A stretch of 57,693 nt of DNA from Paramecium octaurelia (taxonomy: Eukaryota > Ciliophora > Oligohymenophorea > Peniculida > Parameciidae), in the NCBI GenBank assembly GCA_905182995.1, contig CAJJDP010000088.1, positions 6,724 to 64,416 on the forward strand, read 5' to 3'. Below the pieces are notes generated by a model, which was given only the letters and a program-made list of their open reading frames with translations, did not search any database and was not told the origin of the DNA. This document shows, one piece after another, positions 12,279-24,368 of this stretch; the stretch's first letter is position 1, and each line of letters starts with the position of its first letter. The translations under genes and the position numbers were made by a program.

Positions 12279-13585
12279 AGGGTTTTTCATTAATTTGTGT
12301 CTTTTTGATTAAGCTTGTAATAAAGTTATATAAAGAAGCAATGATTCTTTGAAATTCGGAGTTACATTTGAAGATGATTGCATTGAGGTGTTTTAAATTA
12401 TTTTTTTATATATATTTATCATTTCATTTTTAGGATCTACAAAATCTTAATAATTATCAATCAGTCACAATAGAAAGTTTTTTGTATTAGTTTTTATGAT
12501 GTTAATACTTTTAGCCCTTTATAATCATAGAAGAGGAGTTCAAAAATAAAGAAGTTTGCCAAAATTTCCTTTCCTGAGAAGTACATATTTATATAAGCGT
12601 CTATGATCTATCTAAATCAAGTATTCCTTTTCAAATTTGTATTTTTATAATCAAGTATTATATCAATGATATTGTCTTTTTCGTTTTTATGTGAAAAAGG
12701 AAGTCCTAATTCTAAAAATAGATTCATAAGATAGGCAAATTCAATTTATTTTTCTCTACAATTAATTATTTGTACTTTATGATTAAGTAACTTCGACCAA
12801 TGTTTTATTCAAATGTATCAATTTCATATTAAGATTTTAGATTTTTTGGACGGAAAGCGATTTAAAACAATTGGCTAAAAATTCTCAATTAGTTGAATCC
12901 TCAATAAATTGGATTATTAGTATATGTAAAATACGATCTTCGTTAAATATTTTTACCTAGTTAAAAAATATATTAAAAATTGTTAGAAATCAAAAAATTA
13001 AAACAATTTGTTTTAAATCCAATTTCAAATTTGTCTCTTCATTTTCTCAATTTAATTCATAATAATTTTTATTTCTTTCTATTTGATTTTGCAGATTGCA
13101 ACATCCTAAAGACTTTCTTGTAAATTACAGCTAACAAAATATTTTCATCACATTCTTAATGAAATGGAATTAGGAATACGACTTTTGGGTAGTTCAAATA
13201 TATTATTTTTTGTTAACTTTTTATGAAAAATAAATATTCAAATCATATTAAATGTGATATTGCTGTTAAAGTCTTTCAACTGATTGAAAAAGTAAATATT
13301 TCTTATTTATAAAAGAGTAGGCAGGAATTTATTTTGTGAATTTATATATTAGAAGTCATTCATGAGATTAAATTTGAATTGATTGATTTATGATATCTTT
13401 CTATTTTTTATTTCAATATAAATTATTGCAGGAAGATGAACAATTTTGCTTTGAAAAACCTGCACTACATACTCATTTATATATTCAATTTCTATCTTAG
13501 AATCGGTTGCTTATGAGCTTATTTTTTTTAAAAACTCTTGCTTCATTCACTCTAATCTTCTTATAATATTTAGTAATTCGTTTTA
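12279..13585 (+). repeat. Direct duplication A, copy 2 (IES-free)
   Basis: This 1,307-base copy repeats 10903-12277 without the 68-bp TA-bounded segment. The length difference between the copies is exactly 68. It represents the excised, macronuclear-type form of the locus and continues directly into the LINE remnant on its right. Confidence 0.9.
12461..12790 (-). pseudogene. Coding-like minus-strand frame interrupted by the IES in the other copy
   Basis: In the IES-free copy the minus strand reads like protein: MNLFLELGLPFSHKNEKD upstream, then RQIIDAYINMYFSGKEILA across the excision point, ending at TGA 12461-12463. One in-frame TGA lies between these parts, so the gene is decayed or its exon structure is unresolved. 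I recognise no domain. In copy 1 the same frame is broken by the 68-bp segment after IDAYINM. This links excision to restored coding, as expected for an intragenic IES. Confidence 0.35.
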
Positions 13586-15230
13586 CACAGCACAGTACTG
13601 TTATATTCCTGGAGACAATATTATAATTCTTCGCAGTCATAGTACTTGAAATCACTTCATTAGGAGTGCAATTTTGCATACCAATTATCTTCTTGAAACT
13701 TTTTCTTGCAATTTATTCCAATAAAGCTTAATGAGTTTTAAACCAGCTTTGTAAAAAGCTTCTGTGCTGTACCTAATATAAAATTGCACTAACACTTTCC
13801 ACATACATACATACCTTTTGCTTTAAAGACATCTAACTCACTAGACATTCTAATTTAAAGGTTATATACTAATTTTTCTTTTAGTGCTTTTACCTCAAAC
13901 ATTCTCGATTCTCTGTGGTCTAAGGCCACCCAAAAATACTTACACTCTCTGACTATAGGAATACCTTCAGTGCCATTCCCTTTACGCTCTTAAACAGAAA
14001 TATTCCTGATTTAGCTTCATTAACTTTCCATCCCCATGCCAAGCTCAACTCGCATAATTTAATTACAAACATTTGGGTCAACTTATTTTATACAAAGTAA
14101 ACAAGATCTTCAGTATGAGCTAAACGCTAGAAGGCTATTCCAGTTTCTGTATAAATTTTTAAGAGTAATTCATCAAGATATGTTTTAACTATCAATCGAG
14201 TATAGGGGAACCTTATACAAGACCATTCTTAAACCAGATTGTTAGTCTATTTGTTAATTGGGTCTTCAAAATATATTTAAGATTGAATTCCTCTCATAAA
14301 CTCAATTTCAGCTTCATTTAGTCTATTTTAGAATTAAGTAAGCATTAGAATAGTTAATAAAAATGGCATCCCATTTCAATTCTCTACTTTTTGTGCCACT
14401 TTAGATTTATCCATTCTCATCTTTGAAAAAATAAATAATCCTCCCTCTTTCTTATCAAGGTTAAGTTAGGTAAGCATCTTTATTTTTGAGTAAGCAATTT
14501 TATTTTCTACTCATAAAATTTTAAGCTATTAACTCTTACTACTCTACTCTTTTATATTTTAACGCTCCTTTAGCTTTAATTAACATTTAATTCTGCCAAG
14601 ATTTGAGAAACTACTAAAATCGATTTCTTTCTCCTACATCTATTTACCTCCATCAATAAATACAGCATCCAATAATGATGTTCAGGTTCGACCATTTATT
14701 GTTCTGTCCTTCAGATCCATAATATTCAAGGAACCCCTCAAATTCAACGTTGCTACAATTAAAATCCCCACAGATAATAACTCTCTAAGAGGTCGTTTTC
14801 TTTTAGATAAAGCCTATAAACGATACTTTCAGCTCGTTTTTAACTTTCATTAATATATATTTTTTATTAAAATAGAAGTTAAAGACAACTAAATCTAGAA
14901 TTTCATTTCTACAAAATATTGTAACAAACTCATATTACTCACTTGAAGGAAGCTAAAATTATCAAAAAGGTCCTTACATTTATGAATGCCTATTGCAATA
15001 TTACATTAATGAGCACATTATCCTGGCATATAAATATAGTTATATGCAGGAGAATTTTAACTTTATCTGATTTCTTACAAACAATATGTTATGAGGATTG
15101 TTCTTCTTTAACAATCCAGCATTCCTTTTTTAACTGAATATATGTTCCAACAAATTAATCTAAGAATAAGTGTTGTTTTAATGTCAGGATTTTACTTTTC
15201 CAAACGTCCTTTTTGGTTGATTATCTATGT
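13497..15230 (-). mobile_element. Decayed non-LTR retrotransposon, copy 2 (minus strand)
   Basis: Minus-strand motifs mirror those of the first LINE: endonuclease WNIYS at about 15140-15149 followed by LQEIRQS, GDFN at 14758-14769, RT motif B (NGLVQGSP) near 14212, a degenerate active-site segment (AHTEDLVYF) near 14108 in place of YADD, and a thumb-like ELSLAWGWKVNEAKSGIF. These motifs lie in at least three different frames, so the copy carries frameshifts, and it has lost the second catalytic Asp pair. It is a dead relic. The C-terminal end near 13497-13679 reads on as a Lys/Arg-rich tail. A Glu/Lys-rich coding-like stretch above 15230 may be its N-terminal part. Confidence 0.75.
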
Positions 15231-16494
15231 TCGACAGAGTATTGTCTCCTCACCAGTTATGTCACTTCAAATTTGATAGCTGCCTTGCTATCTTCAACCA
15301 GCTCTTTGGCTGAAACCATAGTTTCATTGGATAAATTCTTGGTTAATTTCCTATTGTTTTGTTCTTAATTAATTCTCATTCATTAGTTAATTATTTTAGC
15401 TTTACATTCTAGATTAATTGTAACCTCCTTATTCTCATCCATTATCCATTATGATATCTCCTTCTATTTTAGATATTATTATTGAAATTCTTGAACTATT
15501 AATATTCTTCAAAACATTCTTTAATTGCCTATTGTGTTTTTCTCTATCCAATTAATCCTACCTATTATAATTTTAATTGTTTCTTCTTGTGAAATTTCTT
15601 CCGTTATTATTGGTTGCTCTTAATTGCTCATTCCTCTTTTTCAATACACTATATGGCCCATTGTTTCAGTATAAGTATATCTAATTTTAATTTTAGGGTG
15701 ATCCAAAATTGAAGTATCTCTTCAAATTTGTATCAAAGACCACTACATAAATTTTTGAGCTAAGTGCAAGCCATATAATATATTCATTATTAATTTCCAC
15801 TTCTAGAACTTTCAATGATATTCTCCCTTTATATTTGTCTATCAATCTATCTAACTATTATTATATTTCTTGTCTGTTCATTTGTAATTTTTCTGCAATT
15901 ATTGATATTATTTCACTTCTTCTTTCAATTTCGCTTTAAATATATTGAACTAACTCGATAGCATGTCTGCCATCTTCTTATTCATCCTGATTTTCTCTTG
16001 TTAGCATACCTATTTGTTCATTTAAGTTTTATATTTCCTCTCTATGCTTGAATATTAAGTACCTTCAACCTATTTAATTTTTACCATTCAGTTATTATAT
16101 CTCATTCGTTTTACTTCTTTAAAAAAATTCAATTATTTTTGATGTTCAAGCGCAGCTAAAAAATTCATAAATAATTACCTTGGCAATTCATTTTACATTA
16201 CTTGTATTTATTCTTTAATTATATTGACTAATATAAATTATTCTTCTAGCTTAGGATGCATACTCAGCTATATATTCACTTATTGGATTGAGGAGAATTT
16301 ATTTAAATTAGTTTGAATCAAATTTGAGTTGCTTATCACATAGGAAATATAATTTTATTTTATTTTACAGATTTAATATATAATTTATTAAATAAATCAT
16401 TTTTCATAAATCAAATAAATTCCTATAGAAGTTAAATAATAAATTTCTATATTATTGTAATTAAGTATCTAATGTTGTTTATGAAAAAAGGAAT
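15231..16494 (-). other. Probable 5' part of LINE copy 2, then intergenic
   Basis: 15231 to about 15700 on the minus strand reads as interrupted hydrophilic segments (for example NETMVSAKELV)  that may be the N-terminal region of the LINE ORF. From about 16100 to 16494 the DNA is AT-rich and without support for any gene. It borders the 3' end of the TPR array. Confidence 0.3.
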
Positions 16495-19400
16495 TTGAAT
16501 ATTATAATGACTCTTCGAATCTGTTCATTTATTTGAAAATTACATTTAAAATTATTTGAAATTAAAGATATTGCTAAAAAGTATAAATTATACATTTGTA
16601 CCATTTCCGATAGAATATTCAGGATATTGTGAATTTTCTTCTGCAGTTGTATTATAACTTTATAAGAATTCTGAAAATCTCTTCATTTCTCTTAATGCCT
16701 TTGCTAAAGAAATATCAGATGTTGATTATTAATACCTTTTCGATTGGAATAGTGAGAATTTTCAGGATTTTTAGGAGTATCTGAATAAAAGTGTTGCAAT
16801 TGCTCTATAAATCTGTCCATTTAGCTTAACGCTTTTCCTAAAGAATTTCATTTTATTGATTTATACTTTTTCCATTGTGATATTCTGAATTTTCAGGATT
16901 TTTCTAAGTGCCACTATAGAAATATCGTAATTACTCTTCAAATTTGTTCATTTAACTTAGCGATATTGCTAAAAAGTATAATTTATAGATTTATACAATT
17001 TCCAATAGAATATTCAGGATTTCGTGGAATTTTTTCAACAGCTGAATTATAACATTATAAGAATTCAGAAAATCTCTTCATTTCTCTTAATGCCTTTGCT
17101 AAAGTAATATCAGATGTTGGTTATTAATACCTTTTATTTTGGATTATTAAGAATTTTCAGGATTTTTCCGAGTATCTGAATAGAAGTCTTGTAATTACTC
17201 TATAAATCTTTTCATTTAGCTTAATGCCTTTCCTTAAGAATATAATTTTTTGATATATACTTTTTCCGTTGCGATTTTTTGAATTTTCAGCACTTTATTA
17301 AGTTCCCCAATTGATTTATTCTAAAGACTCTTCAAATCTATTCATTTATCTTAAACATATTGCTAATAAATTCAGATTTTCATTTACACCTTTTCCATTG
17401 AAATATTTAGAACTTCCAGGATTTAATTACATAGCTGAATCGAAATATTGTAATGACTCTTCGAATCTATTCATTTATCTTAAACATATTGCTAAGAAAT
17501 TTCATACGTTCTTCATACCTTGTCCATAGTAATATTCAGAATTTTCAGGATTTAGATACATAGCTGAATCGAAATATTGTAATGACTCTTCGAATCTATT
17601 CATTTATCTTAAACATATTGCTAAGAAATTTCATACGTTCTTCATACCTTGTCCATAGTAATATTCAGAATTTTCAGGATTTAATTACATCGCTGAAACG
17701 TAATATTATAAGGACTCTTCAAATCGATTCATTTATTTTAAGCATATTGCTAAGAAATTTCATATGTGTATTTATACCTTTTCCATAATAATATTCAGAA
17801 TTTTCAGGATTTAGATACATAGCTGAATCGAAATATTGTAATGACTCTTCAAATCTATTCATTTATCTTAGACATATTGCTAAGAAAGTTCATACGTTCA
17901 TTTATACCTTGTCCATTGTAATATTCAGAATTTTCAGGATTTAAATACATAGCTGAATAGAAATATTGTAATGACTCTTCAAATTTATTCATTTGTCTTA
18001 AACATATTGCTAAAAGAATTTATATCTTCATATCTACCTCTACCATAGTAATATTAAGATTATTCAGGGTTTATTTTAATAGCTGAATCGAAATATTGCA
18101 ATGACTCTTCAAATCGATTCATTTATCTTAAACATATTGCTAAAGAACTATAGATCTTTATTTATACCTTTTCCTTCGTAATAATCAGAATTTTCAGGAT
18201 TTATTTTAACAGCTGAATCGAAATTGTGCAATGACTCTTCAAATCTATTCATTTATCTTAAACATATTGCTAAAAGAATTTATATCTTCATATCTACCTC
18301 TTCCATAGTAATATTAAGATTATTCAGGGTTTATTTTAATAGCTGAATCGAAATGTTGCAATGATTCTTCAAATCTATTCATTTAACTTAAACATATTGC
18401 TAAAAGAATTAAGATCTTCATTTCTACCTTTTCCATAGTAATATTCAGAGTTTTCAGGATTTATTTTAATAGCTGAATCAAAATATTGTAATGACTCTTC
18501 AAATCTATTCATTTATCTTAAACCTATTGCTAAAGAACTATAGATCTTTATTTATACCTTTATGATTGAAATAATCAGAATTTTCAGGGTTTATTTCAAT
18601 AGCTTAATCATAATATCTTTGTGAGCTTTCGAATCTATGCATAGATTATAACGTGATTGCTAAAAAGTAGATTGTATATTTCAACCTTTTTCATCGTAAT
18701 ATTCTGAATTTTCAGGATTGTGTTAAATAGCTAAATCACAATGAACTAATGCTGATAAAAATCTTTTCATTTATTGTAATGTCTTTGCTAAAGAAAAATT
18801 TATTATTTTTATTTCTACCTCTTCCTTTGTAATAATCAGAATTTTCAGGATTTGTTTTAATAGCTTAATCGAAATATTGCAATGACTCTTCAAATCTATT
18901 CATTTATCTTAAACATATTGCTAAAAGAATTATGATCTTCATTTCTACCTTTTCCTTCGTAATAATCAGAATTTTCAGGATTTTTTTTAATAGCTGAATC
19001 AAAATATTGTAATGACTCTTCAAATCTATTCATTTGTCTTAAACATATTGCTAAAAGAATTATGATCTTCATTTCTACCTTTTCCTTCGTAATAATCAGA
19101 ATTTTCAGGATTTTTTTTAATAGCTGAATCGAAATTTTGCAATGACTCTTCAAATCTATTCATCTATCTTAAACCTATTGCTAAAGAACTATAGATCTTT
19201 ATTTATACCTTTTCCTTCGTAATAATCAGAATTTTCAGGATTTATTTTAACAGCTGAATCGAAATTGTGCAATGACTCTTCAAATCTATTCATTTATCTT
19301 AAACATATTGCTAAAAGAATTTATATCTTCATATCTACCTCTTCCATAGTAATATTAAGATTTTTCAGGGTTTATTTTAATAGCTGAATCGAAATATTGT

Positions 19401-20530
19401 AATGTTTCTTCAAATCTATTCATTTAACTTAAACATATTGCTAAAAGAATTAAGATCTTCATTTATACCTTTTCCTTCGTAATAATCAGAATTTTCAGGA
19501 TTTATTTTAATAGCTGAATCGAAATTTTGTAATGACTCATCATATATTTTCATTTATTTTAACAATAGTGCTAAATAATATTTCTTTTACAACTTTACCT
19601 TTTCCATTGTAATAATCAGAATTTTCAGGATTTTTATTAATAGACGAATCAAAATATTTTAATGACATATGCTATTTATTGATTTATTTTAAAGAGTGCA
19701 TGAGATTCTATAATATCACTTTTACTTTAGAAATATGATATGACTATTTATACCTTTTTCAGTTTTATAATTAGAATTTTAAGGATATGTTTGCATACCT
19801 TATTCTAAGTATTTTACTGACTTATTACTTTTATCAATTTATTTTAACATTAGTTCTAAAACATAATAAATTGTTCATTTATACCAAGTACTTTGTAATT
19901 AACAGAATCCTTGGGAGTTTATTTAATAGCTGATTCAAATCTATGTAGTATCTCTTCCAATCTATTCATTTATTTACAAAAATAATATAATTAAAAATAA
20001 AATTTATATTACATTTATACCTTTTCAATTTATAAAAAGAAATTTTATGATTTATTTTAATAAGTGATTCTAATTATTATTATGACTTTTCCAATTCATT
20101 CATTATATACAATAATTCTCAATTAGAACAAGTGCTAAAGAAATAACAATTTTCTATTTGTACCTTTTCATTTGTACTAATCATAATTTTGAAGATTTAT
20201 TTAATAATTGAATCAAAATATTGTAATGACTCTTCAAATCTATTCAGTAATATTGTTATGGATAATGCCTATGCTATGAAAAAATAATTTATAAATTCAA
20301 CCCCCCAAGATTAACTTCACAGAATCTTCAGGATTTATATAAGTAGATAAATCCTAATACATTAATGATCTTTCATATCTTTACATATTGCATATTATAG
20401 AAATAATATTATTCTTAATTAAAAATTGTGCTAAATACTCACTTGTATATTTATACCCTTTCCTTTGTATTATTAACAATTTTCATAATATTGAAATGAC
20501 TCTTCAAATCTATATATATTGCATAAAAAC
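16495..20530 (-). CDS. Tetratricopeptide (TPR) array protein, one micro-intron per repeat
   Basis: On the minus strand a 129-130-nt unit recurs about thirty times. Each unit is a 102-nt exon (34 aa, e.g. MNRFEESLQYFDSAIKKN then PENSDYYEGK) plus a 27-28-nt intron (GTAGAAATGAAG...CTTTTAG, e.g. 19051-19078) always in phase 1 before the Ala of the next repeat. A 34-aa unit with the N-RF-ES-FD-AI-NP pattern is a TPR, a helical-pair scaffold for protein binding. The core (17311-19640) is regular; both ends (16495-17300 and 19640-20530) are increasingly divergent. I could not identify the start or stop codon, and some end repeats may be decayed. Some 27-nt introns contain an in-phase TGA, so failure to splice would end translation. 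Confidence 0.75.
17311..19640 (-). repeat. Regular core of the TPR exon-intron tandem array
   Basis: About eighteen 129-130-bp units stand head to tail. Introns are nearly as conserved between units as exons. Spacing examples on the plus strand: 17441, 17570, 17699, 17829, 17959, 18089. This points to duplication or gene conversion of whole exon-intron units. Confidence 0.85.
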
Positions 20531-21465
20531 GCATAAATTGTTTTAAATTCACTCTTACTCTAAATTAATATAAGTTTTTTGATACATCTTAAATTGACAC
20601 ATAAGTTCTCAAGAATATAACCTTTAGATTTATATAATTTTATTGTGAGTATTTTTCTAGGTCGACAAACCGCAAAATTATATTGACTTATTCTAACTAT
20701 TCATTTGAAATTTTATTTATAAACCATACATATATCAATACATATCATTTTTTACTTTGAAATTATTTGCACTAATTCAATAATTAAACAATTTACAGTT
20801 ATTAACAAATGCGTATTCAACTAATTCAAAACTACTAGTTATTGATTGCTTATTCCTTCGAATTTATCATTTTTATGCTTAGTCATTAAACTTTCAAGAA
20901 ACTGAAATAATCTAATTTTGAAATTAATTATTTAGCTTACTTAAATACCCTCGAATAAACTAAGCTTACTCTAATAGATCAATTATTTTTATACTCTCTG
21001 TAATTTTGACATTATTCATTTTTCATATAAATTATCATTTAGCATAATTTTTAAGTATTTTTGAATTTTTAATATTCTTAATTATTTATATTAGAGAAGA
21101 CGCATAAAAATTTTATCTCTCATATTTTTATTTGTCCAATATTTACATTGTCAAATTTTCCCAACAGCTAATTTTATCATCTGATAGTACAACACTATAT
21201 ATAATTGCCCAAAGATATATACTCATTTTAGTTGAATCTGAATTAATTTTTCACTTTCCCATAAATTTTTATATTCATGATCAGAATACAAGCTCTCTTT
21301 ACTGTGCAATCAACTTTGAGATTTAAAAAAAGAATTTATCTTGAAATTTGATTTTAACTTTGCAAAAATAATTACTATCTAAAACCTAAGTATCAATTTA
21401 GTTAAGCAAAGTATCTACTTTATTCTATTTTTTTATTAACCATATACTTGAGCTTTACAAAATTA
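20531..21465. other. No supported gene
   Basis: AT-rich spacer between the divergent 5' end of the TPR array and the minus-strand hypothetical gene. It should hold the TPR promoter, but I see no clear start codon joined to the array. Confidence 0.35.
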
Positions 21466-21960
21466 TCATTACATCAATTTTAAGATATTATCTATCGTAA
21501 TTAGTCTCTAATCACTGGATTCATAATAATTATATTTTGACTTAGTCTTGCGCCTTAACAATAATTAATTTTATGAATGTTGTTTTATATATTATTAAAT
21601 AATTTTCTCTCCCTTTATAAATTATTGTTGAAGTGTTATTTTTAATATTCTTCTTTCATCTCCTTTGTAGTTTGTTTCATTGATGGCTTTTGTTGCGATA
21701 TCTATTTTTTTAATTAAACTCTAAATATCTCTGGGCTTAGAAATTAAGTAATTTTTTAACTAAAATCTAATTTTATGCATTCTATACAATTTACTTTCTA
21801 GCTAAGATTTAGGGGAGCTCTCGAATAATTTATAGATAGATAATTCCTAATTTCCCAATTTACACTCCCTCAGAATACCTAGGTATCCATTCTTTTCTTT
21901 CCTGTCGGTTATTTGATAATCCAATAATCATTTCTTTCTATAAAAATTTCATTAAATTAT
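21466..21960 (-). CDS. Hypothetical hydrophilic protein (C-terminal exon)
   Basis: Minus-strand frame ending at TGA 21466-21468, open for about 155 codons upstream to a TGA near 21940. The composition is clearly protein-like (KNGYLGILRECKLGNQEL, KSQLESKLYRMHKIRF, KAINETNYKGDERRIL), rich in Lys and Arg. Further coding-like sequence on the same strand (to about 22180, e.g. YKLSFLIYIDQRNIIQRK) suggests at least one more exon upstream. I do not recognise the family. Confidence 0.4.
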
Positions 21961-22462
21961 ATCTATTTTCTCATTAAACTATTTACTAGACTGAGTAATG
22001 TTTTAAAGTTATTAAATTGTGATCAAAATATAAACAAAAGACATTCTCTTGTTTCCTCTAAATAATATTTCGTTGATCAATATAGATCAAAAAAGAAAGT
22101 TTATATTAAAAAGGAGCAAACGGATTCAACTACAAGATGCTAATTTGGTTTTTATTATCTTGTTTTAACATCCCATAAATACAAACTTAAATATTAAAAT
22201 TATCGCTTTACAATTTACTATGATTTAGACGAGAAATAAGTATTCAATTTGCTTCTCAAAAAAATTATGGATTCAAACGTCTTATATTGAAAATACCAAA
22301 ACTATTATAGAGTGTCTACAAGAATTAACTTTTGAATCCTTAATTTTATTATTGAGCGAAATAAAAATTGAAGGTGACTAATTATTATAATTTGAATTTA
22401 ATGATAGCTTGCAATCGAATAATAGATAATTCAATTTATTCTGATTATTGTTCGATTCATGA

Positions 22463-22882
22463 TAATTTTTGCCTCATTTAACATTAAAATATTTTCTATT
22501 TTATTTTCAAAATTTATATTTAGTATTACTAAATGATTTAGGAATAGACCTTTCTGATAAAGTTTTATTAAATTTAATATTTAAATTATATTCATCAAAT
22601 AAATTTTAAGTTGAAACATTTGCTGAAACTTGTCTGGTTTCAAGCACTATTTAATTATAATAACATGGTATTCCAATAACTTCCTCTAAGATTCTGTGGT
22701 CGTTGATACGGCAATAGTATTTAACATATATTCCACTCATTGTTGAATTGCTTAGATTGACATATAGTACTCACCATCTCTGTCCTATAAATTAAGTAAG
22801 TATTCTTATTCTTAAATCATCCATTAGACATTTGATAATTGTATTTATTAGTAATTTTAATTTATATATAAATAACATTTGA
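22463..22882 (+). CDS. Hypothetical open frame, no start codon found
   Basis: A TGA-free frame of 140 codons ends at TGA 22880-22882 (e.g. NDLGIDLSDKVLLNLIF, then QHGIPITSSKILWSL). It reads like a helical protein segment but has no early ATG and no known motif. It may be one exon of an unresolved gene, or chance. Confidence 0.25.
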
Positions 22883-23495
22883 AGAAACAAATTTACCTTA
22901 TCTTTTAGTAATTCTAATTCAATTGAATAAAAAAGATAATCATTTAAACAACTCAATACATTTACATTTAAAATTAATTAACAACTCTCAAAAACTTCAA
23001 TATTTTAAATTTATCATACAAATTATAATAAGTCACCCCCATAACAAGTTCATCTTCTAAATTGCTGATAAAATTATTATTTCAACTATTTATCAGCTAA
23101 GCCCTAATACTTTTTTTCATAAAAGTTTTAGAATAAAATGGAATTTAGATAGAATTCTAATCAACTATTCACTCTCCCAGAATAAAAATCTGAGTATTTG
23201 CATTCATTTTAATATTAGCACATTTGCATATACTTTTATTTTGATATCCTCAAAATCCTTATGGCTCATAATTGAAATACGAATTAAACATCACATCTTA
23301 TTCAATAAATATTAAAAATTTTGATTCTATGAATTTTAGAAAAATTGATGGATTCTTAAAATGAACACGCGTGTTTAACTTCTAAATTACTTCATTTTAC
23401 ATTTAAGAATTAGCTTGTGCAGTTTTGAAATAAAATGAAATATTAGTTATATCAACTATTCATTAAATATTATATTTTGAATAAAAATAAAAAAA
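22883..23495. other. No supported gene
   Basis: AT-rich, with short interrupted frames only. It ends in an A-rich run at 23481-23495 that is the U-run terminator of the minus-strand tRNA-like gene. Confidence 0.4.
23490..23495 (-). terminator. Pol III-type T run after the tRNA-like gene
   Basis: On the minus strand the discriminator base is followed at once by a T run, the standard RNA polymerase III stop signal. Confidence 0.5.
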
Positions 23496-23567
23496 TCACC
23501 AACCCGTAGACTTGAACTCGGAACTTTACTGCTTCAGAGTAACGTTTTACCACTAAACTACTTGATG
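23496..23567 (-). tRNA. tRNA-like gene, predicted anticodon GAA (Phe)
   Basis: The 72-nt minus-strand sequence folds into a cloverleaf. The acceptor pairs CATCAA with TTGGTG (6 bp; the seventh pair is G:G). The D stem is GTTT/AAAC around AGTGGTA. The anticodon stem TTACT/AGTAA is perfect around loop CTGAAGC, giving anticodon GAA. The T loop is TTCAAGT. Internal promoters fit well: A box TAGTTTAGTGG and B box GTTCAAGTC. The discriminator is A, and at least five T follow directly, as in a Pol III terminator. The flaw is the T stem: CCGAG faces CTACGG, one extra A compared with the perfect partner CTCGG. It is therefore either a pseudogene or tRNA-derived element, or a functional gene with a bulged or misread base. 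Confidence 0.55.
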
Positions 23568-24368
23568 ATGCTGAAAATACTAATTGAGAATGACTTAAAC
23601 ATTAATTTGGAATCATTTTTCTTCTTTTGTCATTCTTTTACCAACTTGAGATAAACCAATTGTTTTGTGAAATTTATGCTTTTTATTATCTTAATTCTAA
23701 TTTTAACAATTCAAAAACTAGAATAAAGGATTTTTGAATTCTAAATGTCTTAATTAAGTAGACAATATTTTCAAATAATTTCATAACAATAAGCAAGATA
23801 TATTGACCTAATTATTTGTAACAATTTAATTGCGCTAGTTGAAATTCCATATTAAATTTAAAAGCTTACCACTTACACAATTGACTAAAAATCTCTTGCT
23901 TGCTTTATTGCCTTATATTTTGAGGTATATTATTTGCATTAAACTTAATATAATAAATCCAATTTTTTATTTATTGTATAGAAGAAAAATTAGAACTTGG
24001 TGAAGTTTGAAATTAAACTATTAGAAGTAATCTATATAAGTGATTGCATTTCTTTCAAGAGGTATGAAAATCAAAGTTGAGTTTATAGTATAGAATCATA
24101 AGCCAGATAATGATAAATAATGATAAATCGAAAATTCTGTTACAGGTAAGCCTCATATTAATATTCCAATATTTGTGTAATGTAAATAAAGTAGTAAAAT
24201 CTCATAGCTTATACTAAATTAGCCATAAATAATTATTGCATAAATAAGCATATCAATTAAGAACAGAATCTCAATGTAAACAAGTAAATTTTCAATAAAT
24301 CTTTTAGTTAAATACTATTATTTAGATGATAACATACTTATTTGATTATCAATAGAAGTTTACCTACA
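23568..24368. other. No supported gene
   Basis: AT-rich region upstream of both the tRNA-like gene and the plus-strand ORF at 24369. I see no RNA gene or repeat. Confidence 0.35.

Noticed and set aside
10903..13585. A biological tandem duplication
   Set aside because: The single N exactly at the joint, the identical copies and the clean continuation of only copy 2 on the right fit an unmerged contig overlap better.
18896..19153. Standard-code 85-aa minus-strand ORF
   Set aside because: It reads through 28-nt introns and switches frame in the middle of TPR units. It is a shadow of the array.
16500..20500. Regular 130-bp spacing resembling a CRISPR array
   Set aside because: The unit encodes a 34-aa TPR plus an intron with GT...AG ends. 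There are no short palindromic repeats with unique spacers, and the organism is a eukaryote.
21132..21326. 64-aa plus-strand ORF
   Set aside because: Short, hydrophobic, with no motif. It is expected by chance in DNA this AT-rich.
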